36,269 bases of DNA from Segetibacter sp. (lineage in GTDB: Bacteria; Bacteroidota; Bacteroidia; Chitinophagales; Chitinophagaceae). Positions 24,101 to 33,455 of this stretch are shown here, one piece after another. The notes under the pieces were generated by a model that searched no databases, was not told the DNA's origin, and saw nothing but the letters and a program-made list of their open reading frames with translations. Every line of letters starts with the position of its first letter. Positions within the stretch are counted from its first letter, which is position 1. The stretch is from positions 1 to 36,269 of the forward strand of contig JAOQAJ010000429.1 of assembly GCA_025963675.1 (NCBI GenBank). The letters are read 5' to 3'. Position numbers and translations under genes: made by a program.

Positions 24101-27100
24101 TTCCATTTGTAAGTGAAATGACTTATATCAGGAGTCCCGTTTGTAAAGGCAACTGACAGTGGACCGCAACCTTCAGAATTACTAACTGTAAATGCGGGTT
24201 GAGAAACGGTCCTCGTTGTGAAAAACTTATGTTGAGTGGTATCATCTTTACAACCAAAGCTGCTTACAGTTACCAGTTTGATATTAACAGAGTCATTACC
24301 ATGCGCCAAAGTATAACCAGGAAAGGTAATACCAGTACCAATAAGTTTATTGTTTGCATACCAGTTGTAAGTACCATTAGCAGCACTGGATCCGCTGGTT
24401 GTTATTACGGTATTGTCAATTACAAACGGAGGGCAGTTTGTATCTTTTGTATAAGTGAATTCGGCTTTTGTATCAAGGTTTACAACAACTGTAACTACGT
24501 TGCTTGAATTGCTCTGGTCCCCTACGCAATATCCTGAAGTAAGAATTCTTCTGAAGCTGGTTGTAACTTTTAATGTACCCGGGTCATAGTTTTGAGCGGC
24601 GGCATTGAATATAGTTACCCATGTCTTACCCGTATCTATACTTTGCTGCCACTCATATGCATAGCTTCCTGTTGCACCTGTTGGTAAAGAGCCATTTAGT
24701 AATGCTGCAGGCGTGTTGATACAAATTTTTTGATCGCTGTTGATCGTGTTGTTGGTAATAGGAGCCTGAACAATTATGAAAACAGGATCACTAACAGAAG
24801 TGCAAGGCAAAGAATTAATAAGTCGTCTTAAATAAATATTACGGGTGGGAATAATTGTGAGGTTAACATTGTACTCTCCATTCAGGTCGGTCCACGTAGT
24901 TCCGTCATTGCTGCTTTGCCACTGATATTCATACTTACCATTTCCCCCGGTTGCGTTTTTCCCGGATATTGTAACAGTCTGACCTGAACAAATTGTCTTA
25001 CCTACATTATCGATCGTGTTGCCTATAGCCGGATGAATGGTGATATTTACAGTATCATCAGTTGCCGGGCAAACACTGTTTGTGATTGTATAAACAAATG
25101 AATAGGTGCCCGGCTGAAGATCTGAGATAGTTGGATTTGGAACAGTGGTGGAAGAGAATATGACATTACTTCCTTTGACCTGCTTCCAGCTTACCGTTTC
25201 TCCTGTTGCAGCAACGTTCCCATTGAGATTTATTGAAGTAGCAGCACATAGGGTTTGATCAGTTCCTGCCGCAGCAGTTGTCACAATATCGATAACAGTA
25301 ATCTTAGTTATTGATGAGAAAGCACTTCCACAGTTTCCACTTTCAACAACAGCTCTGAATAAAGTAGTTGTATTTAAGTTATTATAATTAAAAGCAGAAG
25401 TTGTGTTATTTATTGTATTCCAATTTGAACCGTTGTTGGCAGAATATTCCCATTTGATAATATTCCCAACATATCCTTTCAATTCGATGTTACCTGAGTT
25501 GCTTCCCTTACAAATGGTAGCGTCAGGGCCGGTAGTACCGGGGATTGTTCCAGGAATAACGTTTACTACTATGGCGTTACTTGTATCGGATGAGTAACAA
25601 CCTAAACCTGCCGCATTTGCGTCTACTATAGCTCTTACACCAAATGTGTCCCGAACGTTTAAGAAATTAATATCTGACGAGGTAACAGCAGTGTCCATCC
25701 AGATGTTGTCGTTGATCGGTGCAGGGTTATATTGCCACTTTCTAATTACTCCCGTATAAGCTCCCATATTCACTGCAACATCGCTTCCTGCACAAACAAC
25801 AGGAGTTGCTGTTATTTTACCGGCAGCAGGTTTTTGAACTACAGTAATCGTAACGGTATCTTTTGTTGGTAAACAGCCGGCATCGTTTGTTATACTCCAT
25901 TCAAGGGCATAAGTACCAGCCGCATTGAAATTGAATATTGCATTAGGATCAGTTACATTACCAAGTGTTGCAATGGCAGTTGTTGGTTGGCTAATAATTT
26001 TCCAGCTCTTTGTTTCGTATTTTCTGTCAGGGTTACCGTTAGATGCGTTGAGTTTGATAAAACCGGATGTAACAAAATCGCAAATGACTGTGTCGCTTCC
26101 TGCAACGGCGGATGTAATGGCGGGACGAACATTGATATTGACAGTATCAGCAGATGAAGGACATGCCCCGTTGCTGATTGTCCAGCTGAATTGGTAGCTG
26201 CCTGCAATAAGATCATAAGCATTTACTGAAGGTGTTGTGATGCCAGATAGTGTAGCAGTATTTGGACCACTGATTTGCTTCCATTCACCTTTTTCAGACG
26301 CAGCAGGTTCGTTGCCTTGTAAAATGGCAGACGAATTACAAATAAGCTGATCGGCACCGGCGTTTGCTTTCGTAACCTCATTCAAAACAGTAATAACGGT
26401 CGTTGTTGAAGTTACCTCGGGACAGTCGCCATTTTTTACGATAGCTCGATAAGATCTGGTAGCTGTAAGGTTATTATATGTAACAGAAGTTGTTGTATTA
26501 TTAATTATTATCCAGCCCGCACTCTCTGAGTATTCCCATCTTATCACTTTGCCGAGATTACCTGTTAATGTAATAGTGCCGGAGTTGCTATTATTACAAA
26601 CGATGGCATCGGGTCCTGTTGAACCTGGTAGCGCTGAAGGAGTAATGTTGATAATTAGTGCATTGCTGGTGTCTGTTGAAGTACAAACATTTTTTGCGTT
26701 TACTGATTCGATGATCACTCTGACTGCGAATGTATCTTGAGCACTTGCAAATGTTATAGTTGGCGTTGTTACCAATGTGTCTCTCCAAATATTATCGTTA
26801 ATGGGCGATGGGTTGTATTGCCATTTTTTGATTGCACCTGTAAACCCGGCGGTTGTTACAACAACATCGCTTGCTCCACAATAATCTGTCGTAGCTGTTA
26901 CCGGCCCTGCAACAGGTTTTTCAACTACGTTAATTGTTACAGTGTCTTTTGTTGGCGGGCAAGCTGCATCGTTAGTAATCGTCCATATAAGTTGATAAGA
27001 GCCCGCGGCCTTAAACGAAAATTCTGAAACCGGGTTGGAAGGATCGATGATGACGCCATTACCGTTAGTGGGCTGACTTAACAGAGTCCATTGACGAGTT

Positions 27101-30100
27101 TCAAAAGCGCCCTTGGTATCAGTATTGGCATTTAATGCAATCGATCGTGCAGTAACAAAATCACACACTACCACATCATTACCGGCATTGGCTGTCGTTA
27201 TAGCCGCCCTAACAAATACGCTAATGGTATCCACCGTCGGCTCACAAGCTGTATTCGATAGTTCCCAAACAAATTTGTACATGCCTGCTGTCAATGATGA
27301 AACTATTACAACGGGTGCTTTATCATCAGAAAATATTGCACTCGCAGGACCTGACACCTGCCTCCATTTACCCTGCTCGCCGGTTGCAGGTGCATTACCT
27401 TCTAATGTAGTTGAAGAGCCACATATGATCTGGTCCGCGCCGACGAGGGCTTGTGACACTGGTTCTACAATAGTGATTGTGGTAGCTGAAGAAGTTTTGA
27501 CGCCGCAATTACCGCTCTCTACAACAGCTCTGAATAGGGTTGTTGATGTCAGGTTAGTATAAGTGATGGATGATGCAGTACTATTTATTGTAGTCCAGCT
27601 TGTCCCATTGTCAGCAGAAGATTCCCACCGAACTATTTTACCGTTGTTGCCTGTCAGCGTAATGTTTCCCCCGTTAACTGCTTTGCACACTTCATTGTCA
27701 GGGCCCGTGGTACCTGGCACAGCCCCCGGCGCCGCATTAATGACCACGATATTGCTTGTATCAGTTGAGGTACATGCTGAAGATGCACCTGGATATCCAA
27801 CAATGACTCTAACAGCAAATGTATCTGCAACACTAATGAAATTAATGGTTGATGTTGTTACAAGGGTGTCTTTCCAGATATTGTCGTTAATGGGGGCAGG
27901 ATTATATTGCCACTTTTTGATATTCCCAAAGTGATTTGCAAGTGATACCAGAACATCACTACCAACACAGATATTTGTATCGGCTGTTATGGTTCCTGCA
28001 ACAGGTTTTTCAACTACGTTTATAGTCACTGTATCTTTTGTCGGATAACAGCCGGCGTCGTTAGAAATGGCCCAAACAAGTTGATAAATACCGGCAGCCA
28101 TGAAGCTAAAAGTTGATTCGGCGTTTGTAGGATCGCTAAAAGTACCCTTGCCATTGGTAGGCTGGGTCAGCAGTGTCCATTCGTGACTTTCAAACGTTCC
28201 TTTGACCTCAGTATTGGCATGTAAAGCGACTGATCCTGAAGTAACGAAATCACAGATTACGGCATCGCTACCTGCATTGGCACCGCTTATCCCGTTGCGA
28301 TTGATAACTTTTACGGTATCAGAGGTTGAAGGACATTGACCTAACCCTGAAATAGCCCACACATAAGTATATGTGCTGTCTGCCTGAAGACCAGTAATTG
28401 AAGAGTTGTATAAGCTTGGATTTACAATCGTTGACACTGGCCCCGATACTTGTTTCCATGAACCAGAACCGACAGTTGCTTCATTCGCATTTAAAACAGC
28501 AGAAGTTTGATTGCAAAGAAGCTGGTCTTTTCCGGCATTTGCCACTGTGGCACCAGGTCTTACAACTACACTTACAGTCTTTGTTTCTCCTGTACAGGTG
28601 GTGTTTGAAACAGAAGATGTAATTGTATAAGTTATTGTGGCAACAGTATTTCCTGTATTGATTAATACCTGATTTATCTTATTAGTCGCCGAAGGAACAA
28701 CCTGGTGAGAAAAACCTGTTACACTCCCTGAAGTTACCGCAGCAGTCCACGAGTATAGTACAGGCGAATATGAACTGCTTAGTGTTATGTTTGTTGCAGC
28801 GCCGGTACAAATTGTATCGGCAGAAGAAGTTACCTGCAGATTCGGTTTAGGTACAACGGTAACGGTGAGCACAAAGGCCTGCCCGGTACAAGTATTTATT
28901 TTAGGAGTTATAGTGTATTTAATTACGGCATCTACAGTTGCAGAACTATTTGTTAGAATATCAGTAATGTTACCTGTACCATTTAAAGAATTACCTGTTA
29001 CACTACCTGAAACTACAGAAGATGTCCAGGAGTAAGTACTGCCCGCTAACGCAGATGGAGCATAATTTACATTGGCACCTGTGCAAATGGTTTTTGCAGA
29101 GGATGTAGTAATTACGTTATTTGGAAGAAGGGTAATAATTACATTGTCGGTTGCAGAGGTACATGCAGAACCTGCAGCGGGGCTGACAGTATATTTTAAG
29201 GTAACGTTTAGACTTGTTCTGTCGCTGTTACTAAAAGTATAAACAGGATTATTTATCAATGGATCTGATATAGATCCCGTACCCTTTACAATGCTCCACA
29301 CCCCCGATGCTGCAGGGCCGGTGGCAGTGCCTTTTAATTGAATAGAAGGCGTGTTGTTACATAGGGTGGTATCATTTATTGCAGTCGCTGTTACAGCAGC
29401 ATCAAAAGCAATTTGTTGACTGGCAGTTTTGGTACCACAGGAATTAGTGAAAGTAAGATTTATGGCGTAGGTGGTATAATCGTCAAACTTAATTTTAGGG
29501 AACGCAGATGTAGCTGACGTGCCACCAAGATAAGAAAAGTTACCGCCTGATATCGTCCACTTATAGCTTTCGGTACCGCTATTAGAATTATAAGTAGGAC
29601 GATGATTTGGATCTGTTGAAAAATCAATCGTTTTTGTCCCGCAATATTTTCTGGTAGCAAAGTTGAAGCTTACACCAGCAATATCGGTAATTGTGACCGG
29701 AAGATTCTTATAGCTGGTACCGCACGCGTTACCAACAGACAATCTTATATAGTATTGTCCCGGCCTTAAAAAAGTAAAGGTTGGATTGGTTGCTGAGTCA
29801 TTCGGCTGGATAGTATAATCTACCCCATAACTCGCGGCTGCTGACGATGATCTTAATAAAACTGTCCAGTTCCATCTGGTCGGGCGGCATTTATAACCAT
29901 TTCCAAAAGTGGTTAGATTATTTACTGTTACAGTTAACGGAGCACAACCACTAAGACTATCCTGCCCGTTTATTTTAAAGTCGGGCTTCAATGGTTCCTC
30001 AATACAGATTTCCTTTGTAATCTCGTCACTGCACGGGTCATTAACTGCTACTAATTTTACAGTATGCATGCCGGTAGTGGTAAAAGTATACGTTAGATTT

Positions 30101-31278
30101 TTACCGGCGTTAAAAATTAGATTACCGTCAACGTACCATTCATACACCGCTACATCTATACAGTTCACAACATTGTTGTAACCCGACAGACCGTTTTGAG
30201 ATGTATTTGGGAAAAGAATCGGAGTATTTAAACATCCGTAAACCGGGTTTACAAAGTCTGCTTTGGGTTTCTGCCATACTTTGGAATAAGTGGTGATGGA
30301 TGTGAAACTGTTAGGGCAAAACTCGTTCGTTGCTTTTACATTCACTCTAAAAGCATTGTATTGAACCGGGTTTAAGTCTACTATCGGCGCCTGGCCACAC
30401 GAAGTCCATTTGTAATCATGCAACAGCAACCCATCCCGTGCAACAAGGTCACAGTGGGTATAACTATCCACTGCACCGTCACCCCACTCGATTGAATATT
30501 TTGTCCCGGGATAGTTATTCTTAATTCCACCATTTCCAGTAATATTAATTGTATATGATTTGGTATCAGGTAGGCACACATCAGTCGCACCGGAGGTTTG
30601 CAGGCTAAGATTATTTGTTGTGGCAAGAACTAAAAAGCTTTTCGCAGAAATATCGTTAGTACTATTGTTTTTCAATTTTACTGTAACCGTATAATAATTT
30701 CCCGGAGACATTGTAAACGCCAGCTGATTAGAAGTTACAGTAGCGGGAACGCTGCTTTCCACTCCATCCTTAATGATGCCGACCAAAGTATATCCTGTAG
30801 GGACAGTTTCCTGCAAGGTTAAAAGCTGGTTAGCCATGATAAGACACCTTCCGTAAGTAGAGTCATTTATCGTATTGCTGGCCGACGTTATTGGATTGGT
30901 AACTGTCGGTAAATTTGTTGACGATATCGAAAAGCTTTGCGTGATTACAGATGCAACCGGGTTAGTGGAAACAATTTTTATTTTGTAATTGTTTCCTGCA
31001 GGGGTGCCTGTTGGTATTACTCCATTGACAAATTTGGTGTAAAAGCCAGCATAAAAACCTATCTGGGAAGGATTTGCAAAACTACCCGATGCATCCGACA
31101 GGTACATTTTGAATTGGTTATCCACAGCAAAACAACCGGTCAATGAAATAGGAACAGTTATACTACCCCCCTTTCCATAAATGTCAGGAGTATAACCTGC
31201 TACACTTATCTGTTGAGAAGAAGCAAGATTTGCAAAAAATATAAGAAATAAAGCAGTAACCAGTCTTCTCCCAACCAT
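21199..31278 (-). CDS. Giant PKD/Ig-like repeat protein with T9SS type-B C-terminal domain
   Basis: This 3359-residue protein starts at ATG 31278 with a signal peptide (MVGRRLVTALFLIFFANLAS, then SQQ). The first 1,000 residues are Ig-like and PKD-like domains with many paired cysteines. Residues about 1002-2086 hold three copies of a 361-363-residue, four-domain block. Residues about 2250-3030 hold at least eight PKD domains (WNFGNG, WNFDDG, WDLGDG, WSFGDG, WDFGDG twice, WKFGDG, WSFSNG). Three related domains follow (RGQSVQLNASGANKFTWGPA, IGDKTELFAAGADKYKWSPA, and one similar). The end is a T9SS type-B (gliding-motility-associated) sorting domain: FIPNIFTPDGDGVNDILMV, FRIFNRWGEIVFE, NGWDG, VYVYTCEV. 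It is exported by Sec and T9SS and is probably a cell-surface adhesin. PorP/SprF is encoded 3 nt downstream. Confidence 0.95.
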   Translation of the reverse strand: MVGRRLVTALFLIFFANLASSQQISVAGYTPDIYGKGGSITVPISLTGCFAVDNQFKMYLSDASGSFANPSQIGFYAGFYTKFVNGVIPTGTPAGNNYKIKIVSTNPVASVITQSFSISSTNLPTVTNPITSASNTINDSTYGRCLIMANQLLTLQETVPTGYTLVGIIKDGVESSVPATVTSNQLAFTMSPGNYYTVTVKLKNNSTNDISAKSFLVLATTNNLSLQTSGATDVCLPDTKSYTINITGNGGIKNNYPGTKYSIEWGDGAVDSYTHCDLVARDGLLLHDYKWTSCGQAPIVDLNPVQYNAFRVNVKATNEFCPNSFTSITTYSKVWQKPKADFVNPVYGCLNTPILFPNTSQNGLSGYNNVVNCIDVAVYEWYVDGNLIFNAGKNLTYTFTTTGMHTVKLVAVNDPCSDEITKEICIEEPLKPDFKINGQDSLSGCAPLTVTVNNLTTFGNGYKCRPTRWNWTVLLRSSSAAASYGVDYTIQPNDSATNPTFTFLRPGQYYIRLSVGNACGTSYKNLPVTITDIAGVSFNFATRKYCGTKTIDFSTDPNHRPTYNSNSGTESYKWTISGGNFSYLGGTSATSAFPKIKFDDYTTYAINLTFTNSCGTKTASQQIAFDAAVTATAINDTTLCNNTPSIQLKGTATGPAASGVWSIVKGTGSISDPLINNPVYTFSNSDRTSLNVTLKYTVSPAAGSACTSATDNVIITLLPNNVITTSSAKTICTGANVNYAPSALAGSTYSWTSSVVSGSVTGNSLNGTGNITDILTNSSATVDAVIKYTITPKINTCTGQAFVLTVTVVPKPNLQVTSSADTICTGAATNITLSSSYSPVLYSWTAAVTSGSVTGFSHQVVPSATNKINQVLINTGNTVATITYTITSSVSNTTCTGETKTVSVVVRPGATVANAGKDQLLCNQTSAVLNANEATVGSGSWKQVSGPVSTIVNPSLYNSSITGLQADSTYTYVWAISGLGQCPSTSDTVKVINRNGISGANAGSDAVICDFVTSGSVALHANTEVKGTFESHEWTLLTQPTNGKGTFSDPTNAESTFSFMAAGIYQLVWAISNDAGCYPTKDTVTINVVEKPVAGTITADTNICVGSDVLVSLANHFGNIKKWQYNPAPINDNIWKDTLVTTSTINFISVADTFAVRVIVGYPGASSACTSTDTSNIVVINAAPGAVPGTTGPDNEVCKAVNGGNITLTGNNGKIVRWESSADNGTSWTTINSTASSITYTNLTSTTLFRAVVESGNCGVKTSSATTITIVEPVSQALVGADQIICGSSTTLEGNAPATGEQGKWRQVSGPASAIFSDDKAPVVIVSSLTAGMYKFVWELSNTACEPTVDTISVFVRAAITTANAGNDVVVCDFVTARSIALNANTDTKGAFETRQWTLLSQPTNGNGVIIDPSNPVSEFSFKAAGSYQLIWTITNDAACPPTKDTVTINVVEKPVAGPVTATTDYCGASDVVVTTAGFTGAIKKWQYNPSPINDNIWRDTLVTTPTITFASAQDTFAVRVIIESVNAKNVCTSTDTSNALIINITPSALPGSTGPDAIVCNNSNSGTITLTGNLGKVIRWEYSESAGWIIINNTTTSVTYNNLTATRSYRAIVKNGDCPEVTSTTTVITVLNEVTKANAGADQLICNSSAILQGNEPAASEKGEWKQISGPNTATLSGITTPSVNAYDLIAGSYQFSWTISNGACPSSADTVNINVRPAITSAVAGSDTVICDFVTSGFIKLNASNGNPDRKYETKSWKIISQPTTAIATLGNVTDPNAIFNFNAAGTYALEWSITNDAGCLPTKDTVTITVVQKPAAGKITATPVVCAGSDVAVNMGAYTGVIRKWQYNPAPINDNIWMDTAVTSSDINFLNVRDTFGVRAIVDANAAGLGCYSSDTSNAIVVNVIPGTIPGTTGPDATICKGSNSGNIELKGYVGNIIKWEYSANNGSNWNTINNTTSAFNYNNLNTTTLFRAVVESGNCGSAFSSITKITVIDIVTTAAAGTDQTLCAATSINLNGNVAATGETVSWKQVKGSNVIFSSTTVPNPTISDLQPGTYSFVYTITNSVCPATDDTVNITIHPAIGNTIDNVGKTICSGQTVTISGKNATGGNGKYEYQWQSSNDGTTWTDLNGEYNVNLTIIPTRNIYLRRLINSLPCTSVSDPVFIIVQAPITNNTINSDQKICINTPAALLNGSLPTGATGSYAYEWQQSIDTGKTWVTIFNAAAQNYDPGTLKVTTSFRRILTSGYCVGDQSNSSNVVTVVVNLDTKAEFTYTKDTNCPPFVIDNTVITTSGSSAANGTYNWYANNKLIGTGITFPGYTLAHGNDSVNIKLVTVSSFGCKDDTTQHKFFTTRTVSQPAFTVSNSEGCGPLSVAFTNGTPDISHFTYKWNFGNGITSTSANPGNIIFRSNPEYGDTVYKVSLTVYSACDSITVYENIKVRSAAQALFKPDRTVGCSPMTVTFTNYSAGANDFTWNFDDGTIVNTTQTGSLQHTFTSAVQDTFRVSLIARSECGSDTQYYSIVISPNNIRLILTVNGDQRAGCSPHTVQLINNSKGATSFRWDLGDGNTLTTTRNIDTITHRYVLPGNYTIKLFASNSCSESSTSDSIVVYRKPAVDFSLQPSTVCLGDTIHFTNLSDTITGSTWSFGDGTFSNLTSPKHTYTTAGVYTVSLTGIRQYPAGSGCVDSVHKTVTVIESLPGSFTMSDSVGRCTPFTVTFRNKNLPSKSTVWDFGDGRKDTGDVVKHTFLNNGTFNIKMTSLDPGGCKYTDAKRVVVDGPAGSFTYESAVKCDKTPVRFKTSLVRVDSVRWDFGDGTISKSTTDLVYHTYAKPGNYLPSLKLFGGASCQQLLAGPDTIRVDLIKAGFRQSMTAACENTTVSFRDTSAAYTGVASCVWKFGDGALDSVPHPTHVYKAANSWLVQLISTSKYGCADTATQPVAVSVNARPVAAIISDSTACANSKIVFTSSVVSADTVLSYRWSFSNGVNTNGTSANNMYANAGTYKATLIVSTINGCLDTTSRAITINPAPAISSTNDQILCRGQSVQLNASGANKFTWGPASNLSCINCSSPIATPVATTRYTVKGVNSFGCESIDTVTINITQPFKIKASPNDSLCIGDKTELFAAGADKYKWSPATGLSNSEISNPVAVPSLTTQYRVVGTDSNRCFTDTAYLTISVGKYPTVNLGPDKVLSAGTAFPLTPATTNGPISKWSWNPSADLSCNNCATPVANIKKDITYAVTTTNAYGCTASDTINIKVFCESAQVFIPNIFTPDGDGVNDILMVRGTGINSVKSFRIFNRWGEIVFEKSNFRVNEKSNGWDGTVRGAKAPTDVYVYTCEVVCENGNSFVYKGNVAIIK
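25020..28275 (-). repeat. Three tandem ~1.09-kb coding repeats (four Ig-like domains each)
   Basis: Within the giant gene, a block of four domain types recurs three times, beginning at about 28275, 27186 and 26103 (spacing 1089 and 1083 nt). Markers per block are: A, CDFVT...TNDAGC.PTKDTVTI; B, KWQYNPAPINDNIW; C, a GTTGPD...RWEYS segment; D, AGADQ.IC...GEWKQISGP. One extra D-type domain precedes the first block. Amino-acid similarity is high but not exact, so the duplications are not very recent. Confidence 0.85.
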
Positions 31279-31635
31279 GGACTCAGTTTCCTTTCATAAC
31301 GACAATTGCAACCTTTTTATTTTCGTTATGATTTAACCAAACGTATCAGTGGGGACAACGGTCGGAAAGGGGTAGAACTATGTCTGGTGTAGCTTTAGAA
31401 AAGGCCCGGCTTGCTTAACAAATTGGGCGTTTATTTCTATAAATGGGAACTATTGTCGTTTTGGGAAAAGGAAGAATTTTCGGGAACACGTCGGACAAAT
31501 TTGCTCGTCTAAAAATCTAACCAACCCTGTAAAATGCAAGCGTCTCCCTGCTACAAGTTTACCTAAACCGCCGCGTAAAAAAAAGTTCCACCTCAATTAG
31601 AGGTGGAACTCACTTAGAGGTGAAAAGAGAAATTA
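31279..31635. other. Intergenic region upstream of the giant gene
   Basis: About 357 nt between two minus-strand genes. The left part must contain the promoter of the giant gene and PorP/SprF operon; no clear box was found. The right end holds the terminator of the aldehyde dehydrogenase gene. No ORF of note. Confidence 0.5.
31577..31610 (-). terminator. Intrinsic terminator of the aldehyde dehydrogenase gene
   Basis: A perfect 11-bp stem (AGTTCCACCTC at 31584-31594 with 31600-31610), 5-nt loop, and a T8 tract on the minus strand (31577-31584). Confidence 0.92.
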
Positions 31636-33261
31636 TTAAAAAATAAATTTAGTACTTAGAAAGTTCGAATCTCCTTCGGTCACAATCTCATTAAGAAGGT
31701 GTTTATTATTATCATTAAGCTTGGTTGCTACAAGAGACCGGATTGAAAATGAACGTAAAGCGTCTACCACAGATAATGTCCCTTCAGCGCTGTCTTTCCG
31801 GCCCGTAAATGGAAATGCATCAGGGCCGCGTTGACATTGAGCATTTATGTTTACACGGCTAACCTGGTTAACCAAAATGTCTATCAATGCTGCAACTTCA
31901 CGGCTATCGTTGCTAAAGACACTCACCTGTTGCCCGTGTGTTGATTCGATTAAGTATTCTATCGGCTCTTCCATACTTTCATAAGGAATAACCGGAATGA
32001 TTGGCCCAAATTGTTCTTCCCTGTAAAGCTTCATTTTGCTGTTAACAGGGTAAACGATCGCAGGATAAAAGAAACTTTCAACAGCCGCTCCCCCATTTTC
32101 ATTGATTACCGAAGCCCCGTTTTGAATCGCATCATCTATACATTCCTTTAAATATGCAGGCTTATTTGGCTCCGGTAACGGAGTAAGGGAAACACCTTTT
32201 TCCCATGGCATTCCGTATTTTAGTTTAGACACTTCTTCAGCTAATTGCTTTAAAAAAGCGTCAGCAATCGTTTTATGTACAAATATGATCTTTAATGCTG
32301 TACAACGTTGGCCATTAAAAGAAAGTGAGCCGAGTACTGTTTCCTGCACAGCGAGTTTTACATCTGCATGGTTGGTAACTATTGCTGCATTCTTTGCATC
32401 GAGACCTAAGATAGCCCGCAACCTGTTTATTTTAGGATGCAGTTTTTTTAACTCATTTGCCACTTTGCTTGAACCAATTAACGTCAACACATTTATCTTT
32501 CCAGACTTCATCAAGTCAGGAATAATGGCATTACCACGACCGTAAATTGTATTTACAACGCCTTTTGGAAAACAGCTTCTAAAAGCCTCTAACAAAGGAT
32601 AATGTAATAAAGTACCATGTTTTGGAGGTTTGAACAAAAGCGTATTCCCCATTATGATGGCAGGAATAAGTGTTGTAAAAGTTTCATTCAGGGGATAATT
32701 GAAAGGACCCATACAAAGAACAACACCCAGTGGTGAACGACGCACCTGGGCAACTATACCTTGTTCAATTTCAAAACGCGAAGAGTCTCTGTCGATATCC
32801 TTTAAAGCATCAATTGTTGCATAAATGTATTCTACTGTACGATCGAACTCCTTTATAGAATCTGCATATGATTTTCCTATTTCCCACATGATCAGCTTTA
32901 CGACGATGTCTTTTTGTTCAATCATCTTTCTCGTAAAGTTTTCTATACATGCAATCCGATCTGCGACACCCATTGTCGGCCATTCTCCCCTTCCATTGTC
33001 ATACGCTGCGACTGCAGCATCCAAAGCAGCCATCGCTTCGGTCGGAGTGCAAACGGGGTATGTTCCAATTAGCTTTCTTTTAAGACCTTCCGGAGTGCGA
33101 ACACACACCGGAGAGTACACCTCATGCACATCTCCATTCCATTGTATCATTTCTCCGTTAGACAAATAACTTCTTTGATGTACCTGGGAAGGAAGCGCAA
33201 ATTCTTTGGGTATTTCATCTTCTGTCACAAAGATTTTTTCCAGTTGTTCAGTAAAGATCAT
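31636..33261 (-). CDS. Aldehyde dehydrogenase, GapN-like, with altered catalytic-Glu motif
   Basis: ATG 33261 (541 residues, MIFTEQ) is preferred to an in-frame TTG 30 bases earlier. The ALDH fold is complete: MGPFNYPLN (transition-state Asn near 188), LLFKPPKHG (cofactor Lys 211), IGSSKVANE (nucleotide turn), FNGQRCTALK (catalytic C320) and EEQFGPIIPVIPY. Length, the FNGQRCTALK context and the N-terminal extension point to the NADP-dependent non-phosphorylating glyceraldehyde-3-phosphate dehydrogenase (GapN/ALDH11) group. The usual ELGGK motif is instead GLDAK (G286 to K290), so the general-base Glu is missing at its normal place. GapN oxidises glyceraldehyde 3-phosphate to 3-phosphoglycerate without making ATP; substrate here is inferred. 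Repeat copy F lies 194 nt upstream. Confidence 0.88.
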   Translation of the reverse strand: MIFTEQLEKIFVTEDEIPKEFALPSQVHQRSYLSNGEMIQWNGDVHEVYSPVCVRTPEGLKRKLIGTYPVCTPTEAMAALDAAVAAYDNGRGEWPTMGVADRIACIENFTRKMIEQKDIVVKLIMWEIGKSYADSIKEFDRTVEYIYATIDALKDIDRDSSRFEIEQGIVAQVRRSPLGVVLCMGPFNYPLNETFTTLIPAIIMGNTLLFKPPKHGTLLHYPLLEAFRSCFPKGVVNTIYGRGNAIIPDLMKSGKINVLTLIGSSKVANELKKLHPKINRLRAILGLDAKNAAIVTNHADVKLAVQETVLGSLSFNGQRCTALKIIFVHKTIADAFLKQLAEEVSKLKYGMPWEKGVSLTPLPEPNKPAYLKECIDDAIQNGASVINENGGAAVESFFYPAIVYPVNSKMKLYREEQFGPIIPVIPYESMEEPIEYLIESTHGQQVSVFSNDSREVAALIDILVNQVSRVNINAQCQRGPDAFPFTGRKDSAEGTLSVVDALRSFSIRSLVATKLNDNNKHLLNEIVTEGDSNFLSTKFIF

Positions 33262-33455
33262 TAGCAGTTGAAGATTAAGGATTAAAGACAATCAATATGT
33301 TGTCACAAACGTTTTTTCAATTTAGCTGCGAAGATAACTTTAAAAATTTTTTACGTTTCTGCCATTTGTTGCTGCGTTTCTTATACCCTGCCGGGGAAAG
33401 ATTTTTAATGTGTCAAGCAATTGGGTACGAGCATTTGTTTTTTATTATCGTCATC

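Noticed and set aside
21578-31146. Many plus-strand open frames of 60-150 codons opposite the giant repeat gene
   Set aside because: They are low-complexity shadows of the repeat-rich minus-strand gene, have no recognisable domains and share its repeat period.
31636-33291. TTG start at 33291 for the aldehyde dehydrogenase
   Set aside because: The extra residues (MSLILNLQLL) look like translated leader DNA, and an ATG 30 bases later gives a start consistent with the family.
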